A stretch of 64,000 bases of DNA. It comes from Moniliella sp. 'wahieum' (lineage: Eukaryota; Basidiomycota; Moniliellomycetes; Moniliellales; Moniliellaceae). Positions 32,952-44,016 of the stretch are shown here, in pieces. The notes below the pieces were generated by a model. It saw only the letters and a program-made list of their open reading frames with translations. It was not told where the DNA came from and did no database searches. The position numbers and the translations under genes are program-made. The stretch covers positions 372,001-436,000 of the forward strand of contig RSEE01000047.1 of NCBI GenBank assembly GCA_003971905.1, in the 5' to 3' direction. The stretch's first letter is position 1; each line of letters opens with the position of its first letter.

Positions 32952-35900
32952 TTAGCTGGGGATGCTGGTGTGGTAAAACCGCTTGGCCTCGTCCAGCCGC
33001 GCGGCCTGGACCACGGCCCACTCTTGGCGCAAGCGCGGCAGCAGCCGAGCCAGCTTGCCCGGCTCGATGCGCTGCACGCGCACATCAAACTGGCTCGACA
33101 CGGGGCGGTGGTCCGAGATGCTAGTGGGCCAGAGCGGTAGCTATGGCCCTGCACCGACTGCGGTTGCGGCCGCAACGCCGGCTCGCGAGCAGGAACGGGC
33201 GCCAAGGTCGCACCTAGCACCTGCCCCACCAGCTCGTCATCTGCCGCGTCCTGCTCGCGCACGCACTTGGACGGAAACGTCGCCCCAGCATCGCACCACA
33301 GGATCCGATCGCACCACGCCGGCACACGTTGCTTGCTCGACGTGTCGTACTCGCACGACAGGTGGTTGTACTTGTACGTCGGCGCAAACCCGATGGGCGC
33401 TTCGACAAACCCGCGCAGCGCAAAACTCGCATTGCTACAAGTTTGGCTGCTCAACTGGTCCACATCATGAAGTGCGGCGAGATTGCCTGTGTGCAGGTAC
33501 CCCAGCGCCTCGTCCCGCGTAAGGTCGATCCGATCTACCACACGCGATCCCTCGATGTTAGCGCTACATTTGTCGTTCACCACGGGCGAAAGCGTAAAGA
33601 GCAAAGAAAAGGGACAAGGGACAAGGGGAAGGGGGAAGAGGGAAGGGGGAAAGGGCAAGGCACACAGTTCAGATCGCCGCTCCAAAAGACAATGTCGTGA
33701 TCCAAGATTTGCTCGCCGTCGCCGCCGCGGGTAAAGGCGAGGGTGTGACGGAGGGCCGGGGGGATGGGTCCGGGGGCAGTGTGAGGTCCGGGCGGGAGCG
33801 TGCTGGCGGCTGCAGCACTTTGGGGGAGTTTGGGTGCGGTGAGAATGGTAGCGGCGTCCATGTTGCGCGCTTGGACGTGGCGTTGGCCAGCGGCCAAATG
33901 ACAATTGACAAAGCACAAGCTAGTATCGTCGAGCACGACGCGCGCTGCCACCGCGCCCTTGTTGCCGTACCGACCTCCAAAGCCCGTCTTGACAGTGCCC
34001 ACTGCCGCTTCGGACAACGTGCCGGCCCGAATCTCTTGCACCGAGATAAACACGCACGTCATCAGGCCCACTAGCAACTCGGACTGCACCAGCTCGTACT
34101 TGCCCTGCCCAAACGTGTCGGCGACAGCGGCGATGAGCGCGGTGCGCCAGGCAGCATATTGGTGCGAGATGCGGTCGCCCACGTCGTTGCCCACGGGTTT
34201 CTTGGTCGTCGACTTCTTGCCCAACAAGACTTTTCGCTGTCAACCGCTTGTCTTCCAGATCAATCAGTTCCTGCAACCCAAACACAATCACCTCGGGGCC
34301 AACCGGCTTGATTGACTCCGTGGCACGCGTCGTCATCGTTACCGGCGGCGCGTGGCCAGCACTTCGAAGAAGGTCCTGTAGAAATTCGCGGTTCTCCGGT
34401 TCGCCCTTGGGACGTTGGAGAAGCAGTGGATCGGCCGCATCGACATTGTACGTCACATGGAGCGTGCGGATGGTGCGCGAGCTAGCCACGTGCGGCAAGG
34501 AGCGGCCAATGCGACGCTCAAACCAATCGTGCGTCAACAGCCCATCCCACACCCTCACCGCCCCGTCCATCCCGCCGCTCACGACCTGCAGCCGACCCAG
34601 CGCAATGGCATCGGGGTCCGTTACGAGTCGTGTAACGGGGTTGCCGCCATGCGCCACCCAGGATTTGACCACCACCAACCGACATGCCGGCGTGCGCTCT
34701 TTCTGCTCCGCCAGGCCAAACACCAAGATCTTGCCCCCCTTTGTCCCGGCCCAGAGGTACCGTCCGGCAGCCGTCATGCACAGGATCGCATCCAACGCGT
34801 TCTGGTGCACCGCCACACACTGGTACGACGTGCGGGACCATTCGGAGATCTGACGGTGGGCCAGTTAGTAGGGTCCAGTCAGTAGGGTGTCTCATGGAAA
34901 ACTAGGGATAAAGGACCTGCAGGAGACAGGAGACAAGAGAAAAAAGGGCCAAGGGAGAGGCGAACTTACATGGCCTGTCGTGTGCGAGATGAAGACGGTG
35001 GCAGGGGAGCAGGGCACCGTGGCTGCCGCCGTGGCTGGGCCGATCATCACCCCGCCACGACAGAAGGCAAGCGGGGAGGTGCTGGCAGCGCCTTGGCCGG
35101 ATCGTCATCGGTACTGGCAAGGGCGTCAAGATCTGCAGGCGAATGTCGTGCAGGTTGGGGGTATTGGGGGTAAAGGCAGGCGTGTGGTCTTCCGCGCCAT
35201 GAAATGCCAGGTCGGCCGCACGGCGCAAACTTTTACGGATTGAGCGGTGGAGGAATGTTTGTGGCGGTGACCCGATCCTTGCGCCGTACTGCCAGGCTCC
35301 GACGCATGGTATGCGCCCAACGTCGCCCCCCCGTTGCCACCCACAACTGATTGCCCACCAACAGCGGCACAACATGTTTCCCCTCGACGGGGAACTCCTG
35401 GATGACAGGGGTGGTGATGAGCATGCGGGTGGAAGGGGTCCGATCGAAACTCTTCTCGGCAGACGGCTTGTCCGTCAGTCCGCCAGAGGGGCGGGAGGAT
35501 GGGAGGCTGGCTACCTCCTCCTTATCCTGCGTCTGCTCGGTGCTACCCCGGGCAGACGCCGTTTTGTCTCCCAATCCCAACGAAGAGCGCGGTGGGGCAC
35601 TGGCCGAATTGTCTCCGCTGGCCCGCCCCGGCGACCAGATGGACATTTTGCCTCCCTCGTCCACAACCAGGATGCGATCGCCCAAGCGGGAGATGCGGAC
35701 AATCGCCACATTGTGCACGCCACGGTTGAGCGCCGTACGCACCTCCTTGACCACATCCAGCTCCCACAGCATCCCGCTCGTCGTGCCCACCCATGCATGC
35801 CGAGCACTTTCCTCCGTCCCCGTGGGCCGTAGGAAGCACAGCGCCGTCACACGACCCTGCAGCGCAAGGTCCGGGTCTTGGATCGTAGCTACCTTCTCGG

Positions 35901-37044
35901 GCGCGCTGGCAAGACTGGCTGTACTGCCAGCCGCGCTGGTGGGGGTACTGGCCAACCGAGTGGGCTCGCTCAGCCCGGCCACTTCGGCGCGCACCGTGCC
36001 AGCACGCAAGATTTTGACTTTATGGTTGTGGGCCGTGAGCACCGTCGGACCCGACACGGCAAACACGGAAAAGTGTGCATGCACCACCAGCGAACTGGCA
36101 CTGCCCACCACCTCATCCTCCCCGGTATCCTCTGCCTCCGCCTCGCCCGGAACGACGGAACGGAAGGGGACAGGTTTGCGCGGCACCCAGGTAATCGTGT
36201 TTTCCTGGCCGGGCATGCCGCCCGTGTCGTACTCGGGTGGACGGCGGGAGGAAGCGACGCCGCCCGCTGGGCCATGCAGCACCACATCCCCCACCTCCCT
36301 CTCACCATCATGGCCGTGGTGGTGGTCACCGTCGACGAGACGGTGCTCGATATGCGCCTGGTACGCTGACCAGCGCACCGTCGGACCGTCCGTGTCCATG
36401 TCTGACTCGGAGTCGGACGAGTCCAGGTCCGAGTACGCCAAGCCTTCGCTCGTGTAGCTTCCCTCCTCTTCCAGCAGCCCTGACGACGCGGGGAGCGGGC
36501 TGTGCTGGCGGGGGTGCCAATGCGGGGTGTGGGCGGCAACGTGCTCCGGGACCGAAGGTGGGAGGTGGAGTCGGTGGAGGAAGGGTGGATCGGGGTCAAG
36601 GTCGGGACACTCCGACTGGGTGAAGAAGGGGCGGTGTGCACCCCGGCCGACGGAGTGGGGCGGGACAGAGAGGTGGTGAGCGAGGGCAAGGAAGGCGTCG
36701 TCAGGTGCGTCTGCTTGTTCGTGCGCCCTTGGCGGCAGTGGGCGCGGTGCCTCCCCCACCGCACCGCTCTTGTGCGTGGGCGATGCGCCGCGGGACAAGG
36801 TGGTGTGGGTGGTGGTGGGCGGTGCGAGGGGGCGACATTTGGGACGGAGACGAAGAGGGTGCTGGGGGATGAGTGGGGGTGGCGGGGGAGGAGGGGGGCA
36901 AGGGGCGGGTGCGGGGTGGGACGAGGCGATGCGGGTGCGGATGCGGATGGTGAGGTTGATGGTGAGGATGAGGATGAGGATGAGGTTGATGGAGGAGGCA
37001 CTGGGCGGCGGAGACCCGAGGCGGGCGGGTGGGTGCGTGCGCAA
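32952..37044 (-). CDS. WD40-type inositol polyphosphate 5-phosphatase
   Basis: The N-terminal part is Pro/Ser-rich, then beta-propeller-like repeats follow ([44 protein letters not shown]). The C-terminal domain is a phosphoinositide 5-phosphatase: [47 protein letters not shown] (split by a 131-nt intron, 33535-33665), PAWCDRILW, and finally SISDHRPV. A second intron lies at 34850-34969 (GTAAGT donor). It should hydrolyse the 5-phosphate of inositol phosphates or phosphoinositides at membranes. The stop is at 32952. Single-base breaks occur at about 33136, 34222, 35053, 35132 and 35235. The start is unsure; low-complexity sequence begins near 37044. It is divergent from SmG. Confidence 0.85.
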
Positions 37045-37582
37045 TCAAAGCCCGCTCAGGGGCATGTGCGGCGCGGCACTGGGCCTCCCACCGGCGCTGG
37101 TGGAAGTGGGCGTCGTGTGCGTCGGCTGGCTGCTCGGCCGGCGTGGTGGAGCGGCGGGGCGTTTGCTGCGGGAGGCGCAGGGGCTTTCCTCCCGGCTGAG
37201 CTGCCACAGCGTGGGCGGGGGCATCCCACTGATGGTAATCCGTGGGAAGCAATCGACGGACACGATCCAAGTGTCGGACAAGCGACGCCCAAGCGATGGC
37301 AACCGATGGCAACCGATGGACAACCAAAGGCAACCGATGGGCAAGCTCTGACCAACCGACGGTCTGGATGGCCCCTCGACAGAAATATACAAACTCAAGC
37401 AGGTGTTGGTCACCCCCCCATCCGCCCCTGTGACGTCATCCCTACTTCCACTCCAATGTCAAAATTCAAAGTTCAAATCGCACAGGTGATGCTGGTGGCA
37501 CGTGACTCATCCTCGGTCGGAATCAACTCCCACCTGCTCCATTCCGCCGGCTGGATTCTGCCTCCCCCCCTCCATCCCCCCC
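37045..37582. promoter_or_regulatory. Bidirectional promoter region with CAACCGATGG repeats
   Basis: These 538 bp separate the 5-phosphatase and SmG starts. At 37294-37342 the unit GCAACCGATGG recurs about four times with small changes, including a CAACCAAAGG variant. The rest is unremarkable. The long frame running through it has no domain and is not coding in my view. Confidence 0.5.
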
Positions 37583-37930
37583 ATGGCGCAGGTCGCAAAG
37601 CCCGAGCTGGAGCGCTACCTCGACAAGCAGGTGCGCATTGCCCTCCAGGGCGACCGCCAGGTCACCGGCACCCTGCGTGGGTACGACGTCTTCCTCAACC
37701 TCGTCATCGACAAGGCCGTCCAGCAGGTCCACCCGCCCGCGCCCAACGGCGGCGGCGGCCTCAACCAGCATGCCTGGGTCGACGCTGCGCCGTGCGGCAT
37801 GGTTGTACGTCCTGCCTTGCCTGCGCTGCTTGCGTGCCGCGGTCCCTGCTAACCCCATCTGCCCCAGGTCATCCGTGGCAACAGCGTCACCTCCATCGAG
37901 GGCCTCGAACCAGTACGGTCGAGGGTGTAA
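37583..37930 (+). CDS. SMX2: Small nuclear ribonucleoprotein G (SmG)
   Basis: Two exons (37583-37804 and 37868-37930) with a 63-nt intron (GTACGT donor) encode 94 residues. PELERYLDKQVRIAL, the Sm1 motif GTLRGYDVFLNLVID and the Sm2 motif GMVVIRGNSV identify SmG, one of seven proteins ringing spliceosomal snRNAs. Between the motifs there is an insertion of about 15 residues (HPPAPNGGGGLNQHAWVDAA) compared with the usual short loop. No frameshift is present, which makes this one of the intact genes of the window. It starts immediately after a CCCCCC leader at 37574-37582. Confidence 0.9.
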
Positions 37931-38044
37931 ACCAACCACGATACCACTGTCCTGTGTCCCACTCTACTTAAAAGTCACTTTCGCTGCTGCTGTAGCAGAA
38001 TTCCAGATGCGCATTTGTCTCGTACCCGCTAGTGTTGTCGTATA

Positions 38045-40451
38045 TTAGTCCGACTCCTCCTCCGACTCCTCCTCCGACTCCTCCTCCGACTCCTCCAGAA
38101 TCGACTCCAACACCTCTCTCCCCTGCCCACGCAGCTCCAACACCGCCTCTTCCGGCACCTTGGTCGTCTCGTTCCCACTGCCCTTGAGCCGTGCCGGCAG
38201 CGCCAGCAGCCGCTCCACCGACTCGTCCGGCACATTGGAGGCACGTGACTTGTACCATTGCATCAGACCTTCTTCGGTAATGATGCCCTGCTCCTCGTCC
38301 TCCTCGTCCTCCTCCCCTTCCTCCGCCGGGATCGCAAGGTTGTAGCAGCCCATCAGCAGTGGGCCGAACAGCGGGCGGAAGCCCGGCGTGACGGCACAGT
38401 AGGATTGCATGGCACTGATCGCAAACGTCTCTTCGCCCTCTGCGATCTTGGCCAAGACTGCCCCACTTTTGCAGCACACTGCCCAGCTCACGCAGGTCGG
38501 GCTTGGCCTGCTGCAGAATCCAGGTAAACACGACGGCGACCAACTCGCGCTGCTCCACATTCGATGCCATGCGTAACGTTGACAGTTCGATCGCCACATT
38601 TTCCTTGCGGTGACCCTCCTTCTGAGCGCGTTGGAGCGAAGCCAGCGCCTCTTGGTAAAAGTCATTGATCTTGTTCACCTCGGCTTGGGCCTCGGCCGCG
38701 GTCGCTTGGCCCTCAGTCACCGTCAGAGCCGCCTTGTCCTCCTCCGTAGGCGAGTCCGACGTATCACTCTCCTCGTCGGACGAAGATGCCAGCTCGCTGT
38801 CGCCATCAATCGACGACACATCCTCGTCGTCCGCTGGGCTCGGGCTCGCGCGTCCGATTTGCAAGTAAGACACATTGGTCCATGCTTCGATCGGATCTTC
38901 TTCCTCTTCCTCTTCCCTCTCCTCTTCATCGTCCGAATCGTCGACCGTATGGGAGGGCCAAATGTGACCTACGCCCCCTGTGCCGAGCTGGGCAGACGCA
39001 GGCTCGTCCTTGCTCGAGCGCCCGAGGTAGGCGCCATAGGAAATCCGCCCCACCCGCGTAAACGGCGGGAGAGAAACGCCATCGCCCACCACGCAACCAT
39101 CCGCCACCACGCACCCACGGCCCAGCCGTACCCCCGTGCCCACCCGCACCTTGTCTCCCAGAATCACATGGTCCATCTCCACCTTGTCCCCGATCACCAC
39201 GCCCGACCAGAGGTAGGAATGGGCAATGCGGCACTGATTCCCCACCTGGGTATGGTCCCCCAGGATGGAATGGGAAATGGACGTGTGCTTGCCAACCCGT
39301 GCGTCGCGGCCCAAGACGGTGGCCTTTCCAATGTCGGTCGAGAGACTGAGGTACACGCCCGGCGCTTGGTACCGCCCGGCCGGGTAGGCAGTGAAGCTGC
39401 CGTCGTGGCCGGGCAAGTACCCGCCCGGACCGAGGGGCGTGATCCACTTGCCGATAATGTCCTTGGCCACCACATCGTACGTCTTGGTATCCCGTACGCG
39501 CATGTGGTACCCCCACCCGCGCCCGATGCGCGTGTCCCACGCCACAGGCGCACGGGGCAGGAGCGCGCTGGGCGCGGCCGTGCCCAGCGGTGACGCCGGC
39601 GCAACGTGCAAGAAAATCTTGGCAGTCAAAATTTCCGACGTGAGGATGCCCGGGACAAAGTCGCGACGCAGTTGTTGGTAGTCAAAGTTTTCCGTAAACA
39701 GTGGTGGCACATCCACACTGCACACGTCCACCCCGCAATCCACCAGATCGTTGCGCACTTCCACATCTGCCGTGCCCTCGTCCGCATCAAACAGCCGCAC
39801 AGGGAGCACCATGCTCGTCTTGTGCGGCACGGCCGGGATGGACTCGTAGTGCACCAGCTCGTGCGTGAGCGGATTGATGACCATCAAACTCCGGTCGCCG
39901 GCCGGTCGGCGCGTACTGTCGCCGCTGGCACCCATCGTGCACAGTGTCAAGATCGCATCTTTATCGGCCTTGCGTCGTTCCTTGTGGATCCGCACCACCT
40001 CTTCCAAATCCAAGTTGCCCACCCCATCTGCATGCACCAGCAGGAAATCCGTCTTGATCAGCTTGGCATTGTCCAGCTCGCGCATTGCGTCGCCGACGCT
40101 CATTGCGCTCGGGATGGGCACGACGGTGATTCCCTTGCGACCAGCGACATGCGCTTTGATTTGGTCCGGAAAGGATCGGACAAGGATAAATGTATGCTCC
40201 ACCTGGGCCATCGATAACGCTTCCAACGTCCAGTCCAGCAAAGGCACCCCGACCAGCGGCACCAACGCCCGTGGCCGCTCAGCCGTCAAGGGCAGCATGC
40301 GCCCATTGAACGAGTCGGCCAACACGACGGCCACCAGCGCCTCCTCCTCCTCCCCGTCCTTCTTGCGCGCAAGCTTGGACTTGGCGTTGGCGCCCTTGGC
40401 TCCTGCCTTGGGCTTGGACACCGACTTGCCTGGCTTGCCCTTGGCTTGCAT
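38045..40451 (-). CDS. GCD6: Translation initiation factor eIF2B epsilon subunit
   Basis: About 800 residues. A Lys-rich start is followed by a nucleotidyltransferase-like domain (AVVLADSFNGRMLPLT; RALVPLVGVPLLDWTLEAL), hexapeptide left-handed beta-helix repeats (ILGDHTQVGNQCRI, VVIGDKVEMDHVILGDKV, CVVADGCVVGDGV), an acidic hinge (DDEEEREEEEEEDPIEAW), and a C-terminal W2 domain that catalyses GDP/GTP exchange on eIF2. The tail carries an EESE repeat. One base is missing in the G run near 38463; restoring it joins LQKW to AVLAKIAEGEE. Residue counts and domain order match the family apart from a longer acidic linker. It is divergent from the CCDC124/Lso2 gene, also a translation-related protein. 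Confidence 0.92.
38048..38096. repeat. 12-bp coding repeat GACTCCTCCTCC in the eIF2B epsilon tail
   Basis: Four near-perfect 12-nt units encode Glu-Glu-Ser-Glu on the minus strand. This forms an acidic tail directly before the stop codon. Confidence 0.85.
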
Positions 40452-40814
40452 CGGTGGTGGGTGTGGTCCGAGCTGGGACGAGTGGTGACTCGGGACGAGA
40501 GCAGGCTGGCTGAGTGGGTTGCCTGGCGCAGCGCTCGCCTGCTCGCTGCCAGCCTAAAAATCCTCCCAGCCCAGCTGTTCCGCACCCCACCCCAATTCCG
40601 CCAGTTGGCCCCCCGCCGCTCGGACAGGGCGACGAGTAACGAGTAAACTAAGTGCGCACTCTAAGTGGGCCCTGAAATTAAATGATCGAATCAGAGATCT
40701 GATGTCAATCAGGTCAGATGCGTTCGCTTGTCTTTCCTCTCCATCCCCCCGCCTCCCCCTCCACCACCCCTTGCGGACTGCACTCGTACCCGCGGACCCG
40801 GTAACCGTTGCACG
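40452..40814. promoter_or_regulatory. Bidirectional promoter region of eIF2B epsilon and CCDC124/Lso2
   Basis: These 363 bp lie between two outward-facing starts. A pyrimidine-rich tract (40731-40770) precedes the plus-strand gene. No TATA element is obvious. Confidence 0.45.
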
Positions 40815-41741
40815 ATGGCACCGAAGAGTACGTTTTCGTTTCTTCCCCTCGGTCCTTCGCCACGCGCGCGGGACCCGTCCGGGTGCCCACTGACCCTCCC
40901 CCCCCGCTACCTTATTAATAGCCAACTCCAAAGCTGCCGCGGGCCGAGCGCGCAAGCAAGAGCAATCCGACAAGAAGCAGGCGCGGCAGCGCAGGCCGAA
41001 GCGGCCGAGGCGGCCAAGTGGGAGCAAGGCGCCAAGAAGGGCAAAAGTGCCGGGGAGAGCAAAGCGGAAAGGCGGCGGAAGCGGCACGGAAAAAGGCCGA
41101 ACGCGAACGTCTCTTGGCCGAGGAAGAAGCTTCCTTGCCCTCCCACGTCAAGGCCAACCCCAAAGCAGGCGGTAAGAAAAGGGTCAGGCTCAGGGTCAGC
41201 TGGCGCGCCTGCCAAGCCGTCTGCCAGGGAACTGGGATCGACGATATGATCACCCAGCTGTCCGCGGCCAACATTGACGATGCGCTGGACGCGCTGGATG
41301 TGGTGAATGAAAAGACGGGGGATAAGGCGGCGATGGGGTCCAAGGCGGCCATGGTGGATGCCCACCCGGAACGACGGTTCAAAGCTGCGCTCGAGGCGTA
41401 CAAGGAGCGCGAGTACCAGAGCGCACGCAAGGAAAACCCCGGCTTGCGCAAGACTCAGATTGACGACATTCTCTACAAGCAGTTCATCGTATGTATCGTT
41501 TATTTGCTCTTTTTGATTTTTTGGGGGAGGGGGGGGGGGGGAGGGGGGAGGGGTTCCTGCAGTGAGGAGGAGTGGGACTGACGATGGTGCGTGCGCAGAA
41601 ATCCTCCGAAAACCCTTTCAACCAGCTCATGTCGCATACGATGCCGACAAGGCGACCAAGCTGGAAGCTCTGCAGCAAAAGCGCGACCAGACCATCCAGC
41701 GCCTCGGGGCAACTAACCTGCTCGTTGTCCTGTTGTGCTGA
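40815..41741 (+). CDS. CCDC124/Lso2-type ribosome-associated protein
   Basis: Exons are 40815-40827, 40922-41488 and 41599-41741, with introns of 94 and 110 nt (GTACGT, GTATGT). The N-terminus MAPKTNSKAAAGRARKQEQSDKK and the following long charged helix match CCDC124/Lso2, which bind idle ribosomes at the tRNA/GTPase-centre region and aid recovery from dormancy. The C-terminal domain is clear: IDDMITQLSAANIDDALDAL, HPERRFKAALEAYKEREY, LRKTQIDDILYKQF and ENPFNQLMSHT. The helix region is broken by several single-base indels (about 40980-41240), and one more lies near 41642, so the exact protein cannot be read. The stop position is also uncertain. Family assignment is firm. Confidence 0.82.
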
Positions 41742-42116
41742 TGATGAGATGGTTCTGCTAGGATGCGTGTGTGGAGGATGTGGTGGTGTGTAGTGTGCAG
41801 TTGCTCTTATTACCTGGGCTGGAAGATGTGGCGCTGCTCGCCAGGCGGACTACTGACGGCTTCGAGAGGGTACTAAGTACTAAATGCGGCTGGCCGATGG
41901 GAAAAAAGTTTGACAGAGAATGTGGGACCAAGACTGGCGCTGCGCTGCGCTTCGACCGCACTTTCTTCCCGCTAGCATTCGCATTCCGCGCGCGCCCTCC
42001 CGCGAGGCCCGCCGAGCGTGGGACGCGTTGTCTTCTTTTGGTGCGCCACCCCTCCCTCGCCGCTTCCTGCCCTAGCTCTTGCTCCTCTCCCTTGTCGCTG
42101 GAAGCACCCGTTCAAG
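41742..42116. other. Intergenic region upstream of CCT6
   Basis: These 375 bp hold the 3' region of the Lso2-type gene and the CCT6 promoter. A CT-rich leader (42040-42100) precedes the CCT6 start. A GTACTAAGTACTAAA stretch at 41869-41883 is the only repeat-like feature. Confidence 0.4.
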
Positions 42117-43768
42117 ATGAGTGCGCTGGAGATGATCAACCCCCGTGCGGAGGCCGTGCGCCGCGAGCAGGCGCTGCAGGTCAACATTGCCGGAGCCGTG
42201 GGGCTGGCGAACGTGGTGCGCTCCAACCTGGGCCCCCGCGGGACGATCAAGTTGCTGGTGGATGGTAGTGGCAACCTCAAGATGACCAAGGACGGCAAGG
42301 TGCTTTTGACCGAGATGCAGATCCAGAACCCGACCGCAGCCATGATCGCCAAGGCAGCGGTGGCGCAGGACGAAACGTGCGGCGACGGGACAACGTCGGT
42401 GGTGTTGTTGGTGGGCGAGCTGCTAAAGCAAGCGGAACGGTACGTGACTGACGACCGGCTGCACCCGCGCGTCCTGAGCGAAGGGTACGATGTAGCCAAG
42501 ACGGCAGTACTGGAGTACCTGGAAAAGGTGCGGGTGGCACCAACGATGGACCGGGCCACGCTGGTGAGTGTGGCGCAAACGTCGTTGGGCACCAAGCTGC
42601 GTGGCAAGCTGGCCAAGCAACTCGCTGCCGACGTGGTGGATGCCGTGCTGGCCATTAAGCAGGAGAACGAACCGATTGATCTGCACATGGTTGAGATTCT
42701 CAAGATGGTGCACAAGTCTGAGACGGACACCCAATTGGTCCGCGGCCTGGTCCTGGACCACGGCGCGCGCCACGCCGACATGCCGCGCCGGGTGGAAAAC
42801 GCATACGTGTTGACGCTCAATGTCAGTCTTGAGTACGAGAAGACGGAGGTCAACTCGGGCTTCTTTTACTCCTCGGCCGAGCAGCGCGAGAAGCTGGTGG
42901 AAAGCGAGCGGCGGTTTGTGGATGCCAAGGTGCGCAAGATTATTGAGTTTAAGCGCGCCGTGTGCGACGAGCCGGCCAAGGCGGACCCGTCGGCTCCCAA
43001 GAAGAACTTTGTCATCTTTAACCAAAAGGGCATTGACCCGCTCTCGCTCGACATGCTCGCCAAGGATGGCATCCTCGCCCTCCGCCGCGCCAAGCGGCGC
43101 AACATGGAACGTCTCCAGCTCGCCTGCGGCGGCGAGGCGCAGAACTCGGTGGAGGACTTGAAGCCTGAAGTTGGGCTACGCGGGTCTGGTCTACGAGCAA
43201 ACACTGGGCGAGGAGAAGTTTACGTTTGTAGAAAAAGTGGAGCACCCCAAGAGTGTCACCCTGCTCATCCGCGCCCCCAACGCGCACACACACTCAGCAA
43301 ATCCAAGATGCCCTGCGCGACGGGCTGCGCGCGACCAAGAATGCCATCGAGGACAAGGCGCTCATCCCGGGCGGCGGCGCGTTCGAGGTGGGCGCGGCAC
43401 GCTACCTGCGGCACGTGTCCACCAAGAAGGCCAAGGGCAAGGCCAAGCTCGGCGTCACCGCCTTTGCCGAGGCGCTGCTGGTCACGCCCAAGACGCTCGC
43501 GGTCAACTCGGGGCTGGAGCAGCTGGACACGCTCGTCGCGCTCGAGGACGAGGCGGCAGCGGCGGCGGAGGAGCAGGACACGTTCGCTACCCCGACGATT
43601 GGCCTGGACGTGGCGACGGGCGAGCCGGCGGACATGGCGGCGCTGGGCGTGTGGGACAACTACCGCGTCAAACGCAACCTGCTGCATGCGGCAAGCGTGA
43701 TTGCCACCCAGATCCTCGCCACCGACACCATCCTCCGCGCGGGGCGGACGAGCCTCAAGGGGCCGTAG
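42117..43768 (+). CDS. CCT6: Chaperonin-containing T-complex subunit zeta
   Basis: This is a group II chaperonin subunit of about 550 residues. [15 protein letters not shown] and [10 protein letters not shown] (nucleotide pocket), [13 protein letters not shown] (catalytic GDGTT), [19 protein letters not shown] and [24 protein letters not shown] are diagnostic of the zeta subunit rather than other CCT members. [15 protein letters not shown] and [12 protein letters not shown] near the end agree. It works in the cytosolic TRiC ring folding actin and tubulin. Two frame changes occur, near 43170 (after LKPE) and near 43300 in a CACACAC tract. The region between reads [19 protein letters not shown]. 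No intron is needed. Start: the ATG that matches the family N-terminus. Confidence 0.93.
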
Positions 43769-44016
43769 CGCGATGATTTGAATGCACGTGTGGAGTACCG
43801 AGTACTGATTGGTGCAGGAGACTGTAGGATGCCAGGCGGTAGAATGAAAATTTGCAACGTTGCCAGACAAAACCCAGCATTCCGCCCGGTGCTTCTGCGT
43901 TCCGCGGGCAGGCAGGCGGTTCAGCTGCTCTGGCGCCCAACCCGCCACCGTCTGGCCCACCAGCGTCTAACGTCTAACCGTCTAGCCGTCTAGCCGTCTC
44001 GCCCGCACCGATCGAG

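Noticed and set aside
36502..37971. Plus-strand frame of 489 codons
   Set aside because: It is antisense to the 5-phosphatase N-terminus and crosses the promoter and the SmG exons in the wrong frame.
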